64,000 nt of DNA from Mesorhizobium sp. CA8 (GTDB lineage Bacteria > Pseudomonadota > Alphaproteobacteria > Rhizobiales > Rhizobiaceae), in contig NZ_JAIUHG010000023.1 of assembly GCF_020164955.1 (NCBI RefSeq), positions 1-64,000 on the forward strand, read 5' to 3'. Within the stretch, counting starts at the first letter, position 1; each line of letters opens with the position of its first letter. Shown here one piece after another: positions 24,078-32,877 of this stretch. The position numbers and the translations under genes were made by a program. Under the pieces are notes generated by a model. The model did not search any database, had not been told where the DNA came from, and worked only from the letters and a program-made list of their open reading frames with translations.

Positions 24078-24584
24078 TCAACGGCCCAACACCAGCGCCC
24101 AGTAACGCAGGGCGGGATCGCGGCCGTCGCGCACATAGGCCAGGCCAAAGCGGCTGAAATCCGGATCGAGCATGTTGCGGCGGTGTCCGTCCGAATGCAT
24201 CCAGATGTCGAACAGTTTCTCGAGGTCGAAGCGGCCCTCGGCGATGTTTTCGGCCGCCGCACCCCGCACGTCATTGTCCTTCATACGCGAGGCAAAATCC
24301 TTGCCCCAGCCGGTGGTGTGGCTCATGCGCTCGCGCGAGGCCATGTAGCCGGCCTGCTGCAGCGCCGCCTGTTCGAGCTGCGCGTCCGGCGTCAGCGTGG
24401 GCAGACCGGCGGAGCTGCGGATACCGGCCAGGGTCGCCGTGGCGGAGGAGGAGACGCCGGCGCCTTCGCCGGTCGGCACGGAGACGGTGCTGCAGGCGGC
24501 GATGCCGGCAAGCGCTGTAAGGCCGGCGGCCTTGAGCAGCGTGCGGCGGTTGAGATCGGGGAGGGCTGTGATCGAGATGCTCAT
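24078..24584 (-). CDS. CAP/SCP-domain lipoprotein
   Basis: A 168-residue exported protein. The N-terminus has twin arginines (LNRRTLLKAAGL) followed by a hydrophobic stretch and LAGIAAC, so it may be a Tat-exported lipoprotein with acylation at Cys near residue 29. The mature part is a CAP/SCP (cysteine-rich secretory protein-like) domain: AAAENIAEG and WMHSDGHRRNMLDPDF with the conserved His residues. The function of bacterial CAP proteins is mostly unknown. ATG 24584 follows GAGG; the frame is open to 24797. It converges on emrB with 29 bp between stops. Confidence 0.88.
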   Translation of the reverse strand: MSISITALPDLNRRTLLKAAGLTALAGIAACSTVSVPTGEGAGVSSSATATLAGIRSSAGLPTLTPDAQLEQAALQQAGYMASRERMSHTTGWGKDFASRMKDNDVRGAAAENIAEGRFDLEKLFDIWMHSDGHRRNMLDPDFSRFGLAYVRDGRDPALRYWALVLGR

Positions 24585-24770
24585 CCGGCCTCTGATACCG
24601 CCGATCATGGCTTTTGCCGGGCAGGGATGAAAGGCTAGGGATGAAAATCGCGTGAAGCGGCGACTTTCCCCGGAATATCGGTTATGATGCGGCCGTTCTT
24701 GAAGTGGCAGCCACGGGCGGCCACCGCAGGCGGTGACCGACCCGCGTTGATCTGGCGCATGATTGCTTGA

Positions 24771-24790
24771 CGAGAACCTTCCGGTTCTCG
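24771..24790. promoter_or_regulatory. Short perfect hairpin upstream of the DUF2189 gene
   Basis: CGAGAACC (24771-24778), TTCC loop, GGTTCTCG (24783-24790). It lies 30 bp before the DUF2189 start in a 236-bp divergent spacer. It could be an operator or a leader hairpin. No more can be said. Confidence 0.4.
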
Positions 24791-24820
24791 GGCTCATACG
24801 TTGACAAACGGAGGACGGTT

Positions 24821-25645
24821 ATGGCCGGTTTTCATGTCATGACGGACGCGCACGGGATGCATGTGCAGCCCGCGTTGCGCCACATCACCACGTCGGATCT
24901 CTGGGATGCGTTGAGGCTCGGCGCTGAGGATTTCTGGGCCAAGCCGTCGCATTATGTGTTCCTGTGCCTGATCTATCCGATCGTCGGCCTGATCCTGACG
25001 CGGTGGAGCTCCGGCTCCAACGCCATCCAGCTCGTCTATCCGCTGATGTCGGGCTTCGCGCTGATCGGACCCTTCGCGGCCATCGGCCTCTATGAGATCA
25101 GCCGCCGGCGCGAGCTCGGCATGAGCAGCCGCTGGCATCATGCGCTCGACGTGCGCCATTCGCCGGCGCTGCCGTCGATTGCGGTCATCGGCATCCTGCT
25201 CTTCGCGCTGTTCCTTTTGTGGTTGTTCGCCGCGCAGTCGCTCTACACCAGCCTGTTCGGCGCCGAGCCACCCGCTTCCGTCGGCGGTTTTTTGCGTGAC
25301 GTGCTGACGACCGGCAAGGGCTGGACGCTGATCCTCGTCGGCAACGCCGTCGGCTTCGTTTTCGCGGCCGTCGTTTTGGCCACCACGGTCATTGCGTTCC
25401 CGCTGCTGCTTGACCGCGACGTCGGCGCCGTCTCGGCGATCGAAACCTCGGCCCGCGCGGTGATTGCAAATCCGCTGACGATGGCGCTCTGGGGTTTGAC
25501 GGTCGCCGTGTTGCTGGTGATCGGATCAATCCCGCTGTTTGCCGGCCTTGCCGTCGTCATGCCGATCCTTGGCCACGCGACCTGGCATCTCTACCGCAAG
25601 GTGGTCGAGCCGGAGCAGATCCGGCCTGTACGTCGGCCGATGTAG
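24821..25645 (+). CDS. DUF2189 family integral membrane protein
   Basis: A 274-residue inner-membrane protein with about six hydrophobic segments (near 50-70, 80-100, 120-150, 180-210, 235-260). The N-terminal ITTSDLWDALRLGAEDFW and the repeat-like ETSARAVIANPLTMALW are typical of DUF2189 proteins, often annotated as cytochrome c oxidase subunit I-like without evidence. ATG 24821 has GGAGG 6 bp upstream. The protein is monocistronic, converging on the second LysE gene. Function unknown. Confidence 0.88.
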   Translation: MAGFHVMTDAHGMHVQPALRHITTSDLWDALRLGAEDFWAKPSHYVFLCLIYPIVGLILTRWSSGSNAIQLVYPLMSGFALIGPFAAIGLYEISRRRELGMSSRWHHALDVRHSPALPSIAVIGILLFALFLLWLFAAQSLYTSLFGAEPPASVGGFLRDVLTTGKGWTLILVGNAVGFVFAAVVLATTVIAFPLLLDRDVGAVSAIETSARAVIANPLTMALWGLTVAVLLVIGSIPLFAGLAVVMPILGHATWHLYRKVVEPEQIRPVRRPM

Positions 25646-25648
25646 GCG

Positions 25649-26281
25649 TCAGCGCTGCGCCTCTGTCGCCATCTTCGAGGCCAGCGCCGTCAGCACCGTG
25701 CCCATCATCCAGCGCTGCACGACCAGCCAGAACGGCCGTCCGGCGAGGAACGCGGCGATCGAGCCGGCGGTTACCGCGATGATGGCGTTGACGGTGAGGC
25801 TGATCGAGATCTGCGTCACGCCGAGCACCAAAAGCTGCGACAGAACATGGCCCTTGGCCGGATTGATGAACTGCGGCAAGAGTGACAGATAGAGCACCGC
25901 CACCTTCGGGTTGAGCAGGTTGGTCATCAGCCCCATGACGAAGAGCTTGCGCGGTCTGTCCCTCGGCAACTCACGGACCTGGAAGGGCGAGCGTCCGCCG
26001 GGCTTGAGCGCCTGCCAGGCAAGCCACAACAGATAGAGCGCGCCGGCGAAGCGAAGCGCGTCGTAAGCGTAAGGCACGGCGAAGATAAGCGCGGTGATGC
26101 CGAAGGCCGCCGAGACCACATAGAACAGGAAGCCCAGCGCCACGCCGCCGAGCGAGATCAGCCCGGCTTTCGGCCCTTGCGACAGCGAGCGCGAGATCAG
26201 GTAGATCATGTTCGGCCCAGGCGTGAGCACCATGCCGAGGCAGATCAGCGCGAAAGTGAGATGATTGGCGGCGTCGGGCAT
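25649..26281 (-). CDS. LysE/RhtB family amino-acid exporter (second copy)
   Basis: A 210-residue LysE-family translocator with GMVLTPGPNMIYL at the N-terminus, the conserved TPGPN motif, and TNLLNPKVAVLYLSLLPQF in the middle. Six hydrophobic segments and canonical length are present. GGGAGACTCC precedes ATG 26281. It is closer to the RhtB consensus than the copy at 297-908. The stop is 3 bp from the convergent DUF2189 stop. Substrate unknown. Confidence 0.92.
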   Translation of the reverse strand: MPDAANHLTFALICLGMVLTPGPNMIYLISRSLSQGPKAGLISLGGVALGFLFYVVSAAFGITALIFAVPYAYDALRFAGALYLLWLAWQALKPGGRSPFQVRELPRDRPRKLFVMGLMTNLLNPKVAVLYLSLLPQFINPAKGHVLSQLLVLGVTQISISLTVNAIIAVTAGSIAAFLAGRPFWLVVQRWMMGTVLTALASKMATEAQR

Positions 26282-26394
26282 AGGAGTCTCCCAGCAGTAG
26301 CTGCACATTCACCAGACGTGTCGCCATTCGCAAGAGCTTGCTGCGGGAGGTGCTTGCGCCAGCGAAGACAATTGGCGAAATCGGCGAAGCGGCC

Positions 26395-26560
26395 AATCTC
26401 CCCCCTTGCGGGGGAGATGCCTGGCAAGGCAGAGGGGGGTGCTGTCCCGCCGGCGTCGATAATTTCATACGGTCTAGGCAGTGGCCTATTTGACAAGGGC
26501 TGGCGTTCCTTCACACCCCCCTCTGGCCTGCCGGCCATCTCCCCCGCAAGGGGGAAGATT
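26395..26560. repeat. Rhizobial palindromic intergenic repeat, copy B
   Basis: The arms AATCTCCCCCC-TTGCGGGGGAGATG at left and CATCTCCCCCGCAAGGGGGAAGATT-type sequence at right (ending 26560) are inverted copies. The inner segments AGAGGGGGGTG and CACCCCCCTCT also pair. This is the same family as copies A and C. It fills most of the 323-bp gap between the LysE gene and the TadG-like gene. Confidence 0.8.
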
Positions 26561-26604
26561 AGCAGCGTTCGCGCCGGCGCTATTCAACCAACGCTAAGTG
26601 CGCC

Positions 26605-28578
26605 TTACCCAACCACGCGCAAATTCGACAACTCGTTGGCAATCTCCTTGAAGTTGTCGGAGAGCGTTGCGCCGGTGGCGTTCCAGAACAGCTTGGCCGG
26701 TTTGCTGGGGTCGGTCGGATCCTTGCGGAAGCGGGAATCGGAAGAGCAGGCCTTCAGCGCGGCCATCGCCTTCTGGTCGCTTGAACTGGTAGACGACATG
26801 TCGAGCGCTACCGTCATCACCATGATGTTGGCCGCCTTGGCGTTGTCGCACAGCTTCGCCATCTGCTCGTTCATCGCCGCGGTGTAGTTGCTCGAGGAAT
26901 AGTTGAACTGGCCGATGGCGCTCGACGTGCCGCCGAACAGGCGGGTGACCGAGGTGCTGTTATAGCCGACGCCGGTATAGCCATAGGCGGCATAGGTCGA
27001 CTTGTTGCCGGCCGGGTCGGAACTGACCGTCGAATAGGTGTTCTCGCCGTCGGTGAGAACGATGACGACCTTGTCGTTGCCGCGTTCCGTTTCCGGCCGC
27101 CCCTCGGTGAAGGGCGGGCTGCTCGAAACTGTGCGCCAGCCCCAGGCCATGCCTTCGGGCACATTGGTGTTGCCGTTGGGCTGCATCAGGTCGATCGCCG
27201 CTTTGATGGCCGCGAGCCCATCCGTTTGCGTGACGTCGGTGAGCGGCGTGATCGGGGTGATGGTGCAGCTGTAATTCGGCCCGGCGCCCTTCGACAGCAC
27301 GGGGGCATTGATCGGCCGGGGCATGAAATACTTGGGCATGTTGGATTGTCGCGTCTTGCCGGTGGTGCTCGACGGATCGTCGTTCCACCAGCTGTTGGCA
27401 GCGCCATAGGTGACCGGGTTCGGCTCGTCCGGATCCTGCGTCACCTTCCAGTGGTTGCCCGGTTCGTCCGGCGCGAACATGGGCACGAACATGGTCGCCG
27501 GATCGCCGACGCCGATGCCCGTGTTGTTGGGCCCGCCGGAGGCCGGCGTGTCGTCGACATTGTACGGATAAGGCCGGACCTCGACACAGCCTTGCCAACT
27601 GGCGAATGGGCCGTAGGTGTCGATATAGTCGTATTCGTCGTGGCTGCGCTTGCAAGTGTGGTTGTCGCGATATTCGTCGCAGACGAAGCGCTTGCTGCCG
27701 GCGATGCGTTCGTGGCTGGTGACGACCCTCATATCCCGATAGAGCTCGAAACGGGTCAGTATCTGCCCTTCCTCCGCGCCCCAACCGGTTCCCTTTTTAT
27801 ACCAGATACCATTGATTTTCTGAGCGTATTTGGTGGGAGCATTCAGCGTCAACCAGTCGAAATTCTCGTTGGCGATCGGTGACAGCCCGTAGGTGTCCAT
27901 CCAGGAGGCGTTGTCGTTGTTCGGCCCGACATTGACCGAAGCCGCGAACGGCACCAGGCTGAACTGGACCGGTTTGTCGATCTGCTTGATCTGCGCTGCC
28001 TGCTGCGCCAGCGTATCGACAAGTTGCTTGGCGGCCTGCTTGAGCAGGTCGATGCGCTTCTGTCCCGTGCCTGTGCCGGGCGTTGTCATGGAACCCGAAT
28101 TGTCGAGCACCATCGCCACTTCCAGCGTGTTCTTCAGCCGCACCTGGGAGTTCATGGCGAGGTTGATCGGCTTGTTCGCATCGATCGTGGATGCGCCGAC
28201 GAGCAGCGAGGAGGATGGATAGAAGTAAGGATGGTAGTTCAGCGTCGCGCTCATTTTAAGCAAGCCGCCGCCGGCCTGGTTGGTCGGCAGCGTGATGTTG
28301 AGCGAGATGTTGGCAGGGTCGATGTTGTTGAGGTTGGCGTTGAAGAAGTCGACTGCGTAGGCTCTGATCTGGTCGTCCGTGGCGCCTTCGGCAAGCCGCC
28401 GCGCGGCGGCGAAATTGGCGGCGTCGAGCGCGTTCAGCACCATCTGCTTCTGGCGATTGAGCTCGCTGAAATCGATGGCCATCGCCACCGCCCCCATCAG
28501 TGGCACCATGGCGATCGCTGTCATGAGCGCATAATTGCCGCGGCGGTCACGGCAGAATTGATGCCAGAATTTGCGCAT
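26605..28578 (-). CDS. TadG-like protein with von Willebrand A domain, paralogue 1
   Basis: A 657-residue protein. The N-terminus has the TadE/TadG pilin-like pattern: basic CRDRRGNYALM followed by a hydrophobic segment (about 12-35). A VWA domain begins near residue 148 with the MIDAS motif VLDNSGSM (DxSxS) and continues, with a long insert, to KVVIVLTDGENTY near residue 485 and the C-terminal KLFWNATGATLSDNF. It is probably an envelope-anchored adhesin-like protein or a Tad pilus-associated factor. ATG 28578 follows GGAGGGGG. It lies downstream of a close paralogue in tandem. No other tad genes are nearby. Confidence 0.88.
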   Translation of the reverse strand: MRKFWHQFCRDRRGNYALMTAIAMVPLMGAVAMAIDFSELNRQKQMVLNALDAANFAAARRLAEGATDDQIRAYAVDFFNANLNNIDPANISLNITLPTNQAGGGLLKMSATLNYHPYFYPSSSLLVGASTIDANKPINLAMNSQVRLKNTLEVAMVLDNSGSMTTPGTGTGQKRIDLLKQAAKQLVDTLAQQAAQIKQIDKPVQFSLVPFAASVNVGPNNDNASWMDTYGLSPIANENFDWLTLNAPTKYAQKINGIWYKKGTGWGAEEGQILTRFELYRDMRVVTSHERIAGSKRFVCDEYRDNHTCKRSHDEYDYIDTYGPFASWQGCVEVRPYPYNVDDTPASGGPNNTGIGVGDPATMFVPMFAPDEPGNHWKVTQDPDEPNPVTYGAANSWWNDDPSSTTGKTRQSNMPKYFMPRPINAPVLSKGAGPNYSCTITPITPLTDVTQTDGLAAIKAAIDLMQPNGNTNVPEGMAWGWRTVSSSPPFTEGRPETERGNDKVVIVLTDGENTYSTVSSDPAGNKSTYAAYGYTGVGYNSTSVTRLFGGTSSAIGQFNYSSSNYTAAMNEQMAKLCDNAKAANIMVMTVALDMSSTSSSDQKAMAALKACSSDSRFRKDPTDPSKPAKLFWNATGATLSDNFKEIANELSNLRVVG

Positions 28579-28644
28579 TGTACTTGCCCCCTCCGCCGGC
28601 GGATTTCTGTCAGGCCACACTTCCACAAAGCGCTGAAGGCGCGG

Positions 28645-28696
28645 TTTGGCTAGCGGGTTGATTGCTTAACGGCGACTCCACCAACCGCTAGCCAAA
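28645..28696. repeat. Stem-loop between the tandem TadG-like genes
   Basis: TTTGGCTAGCGGGTTG (28645-28660) pairs with CAACCGCTAGCCAAA (28682-28696) with one bulged G. It lies in the 194-bp spacer between the two paralogues. There is no U-run on either side, so attenuation or mRNA processing is more likely than classic termination. Confidence 0.6.
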
Positions 28697-28772
28697 TCAT
28701 TGCCAGACACATGCTGCGCGATGGAAAACGCGCGCCTCGCGGCCGGGCGTGGTCGATCGTCTGTCGTGCCGT

Positions 28773-30707
28773 TCAGCTGACGATGCGCAGGTTCGATAGC
28801 TCGTTGCCGATTGCCTTGAAGTCGTCCGACAGCGTGGCGCCGGTCGAGTTCCAGAACAGTTTCTTCGGCGTCTTGCCTGTCGGGTCGGCTGGATCCTTAG
28901 CGTAGCGCGAATACGACGAGCAGGTCTTCAGCGCTGCCATCTGCGCCGCCTCGGCCGTGTTGCTTGAATCGAGGTCGAGCGCGATGGTCATAACGATGAT
29001 GTTGGCCGCCTTGGCGTTGTCGCAGAGCGTTGCCAGATGCTCGCTCATGGCCTTGGTGTAGTTGGCGTTCGAATAATCGCTCTTGCTGACGTTCATGCTG
29101 GTGCCGAGGAATGGCCGGCCGTAGGTGTAGGAGCTTCCGAACGGCTTGGTCTGGCTGCCATAGGCAAGATATCCGAGGGCCGAATAGATGGCTTTGTTGC
29201 CGGAAAGATCGTTGCCGCCGCTCCTGTAGTAGGTGCCCGAGTACGTCTGGGCACTCACCGAATCCGGCGTGTAATAGGTATTGGCGCCGTCAGTGAGCAC
29301 GATCAGCACCTTGTCGTTGCCCTTTTCGGTCTCCGGCCGACCGTCGGTGAACGGGGCCGCGCTCGAAAGCGTCCGCCAGCCCCAGGCCATGCCTTCCGGC
29401 ACGTTGGTGGCGCCGACATCGACCATAGCGTCGATCGCGTTCTTGACCGTGGTGGCGCCGGCAGAGGTGGAGACATCGGTCAGAGGCGTGATCGCCGTCG
29501 TGCTGCAGCTGGTGTTGGGACCGGCATTCGAGCCGTAGGCGGGTGTCACCTTGGTCCCGTAATTGAAATATTTCGGCATGAATTTCTGGCGGGTCGGGCT
29601 GTCGGTGCTGGGCGTCACGTCGAGGTGCCAATTGTTGTTTGCCGGCCGGCCGTTGCCGTCCGTATAGTCGGTCTCGTCAGGCGCGAACATCGGCACGAAG
29701 AGCGTCGCCGGCGTCGAGGTCGAGGCGGCCGTATCCTGGATATTGTACGGATAGGGACGCGACTCGACGCAGCCGCTCCAGCTAGCGATCGGCGCGTAGG
29801 TTATGTTGGACGTGCAAACATTGTTCGAATCTTTGGTGCAAGCCGAAATTCGCTGCATCCATTTGTAGAGTGAGAAACGCGTCAGCGGCTTGTCTTTTTG
29901 GGTGGCGTCCCAGTCCGTGCCGCGCGCATACCAGATGCTGCCGACCTTCTCGACATATCTCTGCGGCCAGGGCGAATTCCCCTGGGTCATCGTCGTCCAG
30001 TCGAAATTCTCGTGCTGGATGGGCGAGATGCCATCTTGATCCATCCAGGCCGCATCTTTGTTTGCCAGGCCGATGTTGACCGAGGCGGCGAACGGAACCA
30101 GGCTGAATTGAACCGGCTTGGAAACCTGCTTCATCAGCTGCGCCTGGCCAGCAAGCTGGTCGACCAGCTGCTTGGCGGCACTCTTCAGAAGATCGAACCG
30201 TACTTGGTTCGAGCCGTGGCCGAGCTCGGTCATCGAGCCGGAATTGTCGAGCACCAGCGCCACTTCCAGCGTGTTCTTGAGGCGGATTTCAGACTTGGCC
30301 GAGAAGTTGATGTTCGTCTGGCCCGGGGTGCCGCCAAGCAGCATGACTGCCGCCGGCAGGAAGTAGGGCTGGTACTTCAAGGCCGCTTCAAGCACCAGCG
30401 TGCCGCCGCCCGCATTGTTGTTCGGCAGGGTTACCGTCAGCGTCGTGTTTGCCGGAAGGACGTGTCTGAGATTGGCCTCGAAGAAGGTTTTTGCGTACGC
30501 CTTGGCTTCGGTGTCGCTGGCGCCGGCGACGATCTGCTGTGCCGTCGCGATGCCGGCGGCATCCAGCGCGTTCAACGTCTCCTGGCGCTCCCGCACCAGT
30601 TCGGTATAGTCGACCGCCAGCGCCACGCCGCCCATCAGCGGTATCATGGTGATGACCGTCATTAAGGCGTAGTTTCCCCGCCTGTCGCGAAAAAAATCGC
30701 GGATCAT
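28773..30707 (-). CDS. TadG-like protein with von Willebrand A domain, paralogue 2
   Basis: A 644-residue paralogue of the downstream gene with the same plan: FFRDRRGNYALMTVITMIPL at the N-terminus (TadE/G-type signal anchor), MIDAS motif VLDNSGSM near residue 155, KVLIVLTDGANTYY in the second half and KLFWNSTGATLSDDF at the end. The two proteins share many blocks but differ in the insert between the VWA strands. GGGGGT precedes ATG 30707. It is first of the pair and probably transcribed from the region 30708-30780, which holds two ACCATGGT-centred palindromes. Confidence 0.88.
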   Translation of the reverse strand: MIRDFFRDRRGNYALMTVITMIPLMGGVALAVDYTELVRERQETLNALDAAGIATAQQIVAGASDTEAKAYAKTFFEANLRHVLPANTTLTVTLPNNNAGGGTLVLEAALKYQPYFLPAAVMLLGGTPGQTNINFSAKSEIRLKNTLEVALVLDNSGSMTELGHGSNQVRFDLLKSAAKQLVDQLAGQAQLMKQVSKPVQFSLVPFAASVNIGLANKDAAWMDQDGISPIQHENFDWTTMTQGNSPWPQRYVEKVGSIWYARGTDWDATQKDKPLTRFSLYKWMQRISACTKDSNNVCTSNITYAPIASWSGCVESRPYPYNIQDTAASTSTPATLFVPMFAPDETDYTDGNGRPANNNWHLDVTPSTDSPTRQKFMPKYFNYGTKVTPAYGSNAGPNTSCSTTAITPLTDVSTSAGATTVKNAIDAMVDVGATNVPEGMAWGWRTLSSAAPFTDGRPETEKGNDKVLIVLTDGANTYYTPDSVSAQTYSGTYYRSGGNDLSGNKAIYSALGYLAYGSQTKPFGSSYTYGRPFLGTSMNVSKSDYSNANYTKAMSEHLATLCDNAKAANIIVMTIALDLDSSNTAEAAQMAALKTCSSYSRYAKDPADPTGKTPKKLFWNSTGATLSDDFKAIGNELSNLRIVS

Positions 30708-30741
30708 TGTGCTACCCCCGCCAAGGACCCATGTTGGAATA

Positions 30742-30777
30742 CGACCATGGTCGCAGTTGCTATGATACCATGGTCAT
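30742..30777. promoter_or_regulatory. Paired ACCATGGT palindromes upstream of TadG-like genes
   Basis: CGACCATGGTCG (30742-30753) is a perfect 12-bp palindrome. A second ACCATGGT core (30767-30774) lies 23 bp on, inside TATGATACCATGGTCATA. These look like two sites for one dimeric regulator, 35-70 bp upstream of the 30707 start. No regulator gene is adjacent. The remainder of 30778-30985 shows nothing else clear. Confidence 0.45.
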
Positions 30778-30985
30778 AAATCGTTAAATTTCAGCTTGCG
30801 CGAAACAATCAACCACGCATCACCTTTTTGACGGCCGTTAACCCTGTGCTCGCGGGCTTTGGGCATCGCCTAGGGGTGGCGACGGGGAAAGCTCGTGACA
30901 GGATGAAGCGCTTCCGTTATGCGGGACCGGCCGCGGCGGCTCGGCTGTCGCGGCCTTGCCACGGATCAAAAATCAGGGACACGGC

Positions 30986-31846
30986 ATGGCGGATTCGCCT
31001 GACATCATCGCTTCGCTCGACGATCTTGCGGGGCGCTACGCCGCCATCTTGTGCGACGTTTGGGGCGTCGTGCACAATGGCGAATGGCATTTTCCAGCCG
31101 CCGCCGCGGCGCTTGCAAGGGCGCGCGCGGCCAAGATGCCTGTCGTGCTCATCACCAATTCGCCGCGTCGCAGCGCCGACGTCGTCGCCCAGATGAAGAT
31201 CATCGGGGTTCCCGCCGATGCCTGCGACCGGGTCGTAACGTCCGGCGACGTGACCCGCGACCTGATCGTCGAAGGACCCAGGAAGATCTTCCATATCGGT
31301 CCCGAGCGGGATTTCACGCTCTATGACGGACTTGATATCGACATCGTCGAGGAATTCGAGGCCTCTGGCATCGTCTGTACCGGGCTCTATGACGACGAGG
31401 TCGAGAAGCCCGCCGACTATGCCGAGCTGCTGCAGCGGCTGCGTGCCCGCAATCTGCCGTTCATTTGCGCCAATCCGGATATATTGGTGGAGCGCGGCGA
31501 GCGCACCATCTGGTGCGCCGGCGCGCTCGCGCGAGACTATGCGCAACTGGGCGGCCGCACGTTGATTGCCGGCAAGCCATTTGCGCCGATCTACGATGTC
31601 GCCATGAAGGAAGTCGCCGGCCTTCTTGGCCGCGCCGTCGAGCGGAGCGAGGTTCTCGCCATCGGCGACGGCATGATGACCGACGTCAAGGGCGCGGCCG
31701 ACAACGGCTTCGACGTGCTCTATGTCTCCGGCGGCATCCACGCTCGCGACTATGGCGATCCGCTGCGGCCCGATCCGGAAAGGCTGGCTGGCTTCCTTGA
31801 AAAGCACGGATACCGGCCGGTCGCCGTCATTGCGCGTCTGCAATAG
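30986..31846 (+). CDS. TIGR01459 family HAD-type hydrolase
   Basis: A 286-residue HAD-superfamily phosphatase of the NagD-like, alphaproteobacterial TIGR01459 group. Motif I is CDVWGVVHNG with DxW in place of the usual DxD-containing loop, motif II is VLITNSPR, and the C-terminal DGMMTDVKGAADNG supplies the metal-binding Asp residues. ATG 30986 has AGGGA upstream; the frame is open to 30956. It is 32 bp upstream of ribF in the same direction. This pairing suggests a role in FMN/riboflavin phosphate metabolism or simple co-transcription. Substrate unproven. Confidence 0.9.
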   Translation: MADSPDIIASLDDLAGRYAAILCDVWGVVHNGEWHFPAAAAALARARAAKMPVVLITNSPRRSADVVAQMKIIGVPADACDRVVTSGDVTRDLIVEGPRKIFHIGPERDFTLYDGLDIDIVEEFEASGIVCTGLYDDEVEKPADYAELLQRLRARNLPFICANPDILVERGERTIWCAGALARDYAQLGGRTLIAGKPFAPIYDVAMKEVAGLLGRAVERSEVLAIGDGMMTDVKGAADNGFDVLYVSGGIHARDYGDPLRPDPERLAGFLEKHGYRPVAVIARLQ

Positions 31847-31878
31847 GTTGGTGGTCTGGCCATGACGGACGCCTCGAC

Positions 31879-32862
31879 ATGAAGCAAGCCTTCGAACATC
31901 TTTCGGCGGTCTCGCCATTGCCCGCGCATCTGCGCGGCGGCGTCGTGGCGATCGGTAATTTCGACGGTGTCCATCGCGGCCACCAGTCCGTCCTGGAGCG
32001 TGCGCTGAGCGAAGCCCGCCGCAACGGCGCGCCCGCCCTGGTGCTCACCTTCGAGCCGCATCCGCGCAAGGTGTTCCGGCCACAGGTGCCGCTCTTCGTG
32101 TTGACGCCGCCGCCGATGAAGGCGCGGCTGCTCGCCGGAGTTGGCTTTGCCGCTTTGGTCGAGCAGCCGTTCACACGCGATTTTGCCTCGCTCTCGCCCG
32201 AGGCTTTCGTGACCGATGTGCTGGAGAAGAACCTCGGCATCCGCCACGCCGTCACCGGTTTCGACTTTCATTTCGGCAAGGACCGCCAGGGCGGTCCGGC
32301 CTTTCTGATGGCGGCCGGAGAACGGCACGGCTTCGGCGTGACGCTGGTCGACGCCTTCCGCGACGAAGGCGCGGAGGTGGTTTCGTCGAGCCGCATCCGC
32401 GAACTGCTCGCCGAGGCCAAGGTGGAGGAGGCCGCCGGCCTGCTCGGCTACCGTTTCACCGTCGAGGGGGAGGTGATCGGCGGCCAGCGGCTTGGTCGAA
32501 CCCTCGGCTTCCCGACCGCCAATATGCGGCTTTCGCCGGAAGCGGCCTTGAAGGAAGGGATTTATGCCGTCCGCTTCCGCCGCGCCGATGGAACGCTTCA
32601 TGACGGTGTCGCCAGCTTCGGCCGGCGGCCCACCGTCGATGACAATGGCGCACCGCTGCTCGAAACATACGTCTTCGATTTTTCCGGCGATCTCTATGGC
32701 CAGACCTGCCAGGTCTCGTTCTTCGGCTTCCTGCGGCCGGAGCTCAAATTCGATGGTCTCGACGCGCTGGTGGCGCAGATGAAAAACGACGAGGCGGAGG
32801 CGAGGGCGCTGCTCAAGGGCGTGCGCCCGCTCTCGCAACTCGACGCCGAAATCGCTTTCTAG
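31879..32862 (+). CDS. ribF: Bifunctional riboflavin kinase / FAD synthetase
   Basis: A 327-residue enzyme that makes FMN from riboflavin and then FAD. The N-terminal adenylyltransferase domain (about 15-165) has GNFDGVHRGHQ, a HxGH-type nucleotidyl-transferase motif. SSSRIRELLAEAKVEEA marks its end, and the C-terminal flavokinase domain (about 185-310) has GRTLGFPTANM. Length and order are canonical. ATG 31879 fits the family start, though no strong Shine-Dalgarno is visible. It follows the HAD-phosphatase gene and converges on the HdeD-like gene. Confidence 0.96.
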   Translation: MKQAFEHLSAVSPLPAHLRGGVVAIGNFDGVHRGHQSVLERALSEARRNGAPALVLTFEPHPRKVFRPQVPLFVLTPPPMKARLLAGVGFAALVEQPFTRDFASLSPEAFVTDVLEKNLGIRHAVTGFDFHFGKDRQGGPAFLMAAGERHGFGVTLVDAFRDEGAEVVSSSRIRELLAEAKVEEAAGLLGYRFTVEGEVIGGQRLGRTLGFPTANMRLSPEAALKEGIYAVRFRRADGTLHDGVASFGRRPTVDDNGAPLLETYVFDFSGDLYGQTCQVSFFGFLRPELKFDGLDALVAQMKNDEAEARALLKGVRPLSQLDAEIAF

Positions 32863-32877
32863 ATCGCCCTGTTGCTT

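Noticed and set aside
24585..24797. N-terminal extension of the CAP-domain protein
   Set aside because: The extension has no family similarity and would hide the signal peptide that begins at 24584.
30780..30985. Riboswitch upstream of the HAD hydrolase / ribF pair
   Set aside because: No FMN-riboswitch or TPP-box sequence blocks could be recognised in the spacer.
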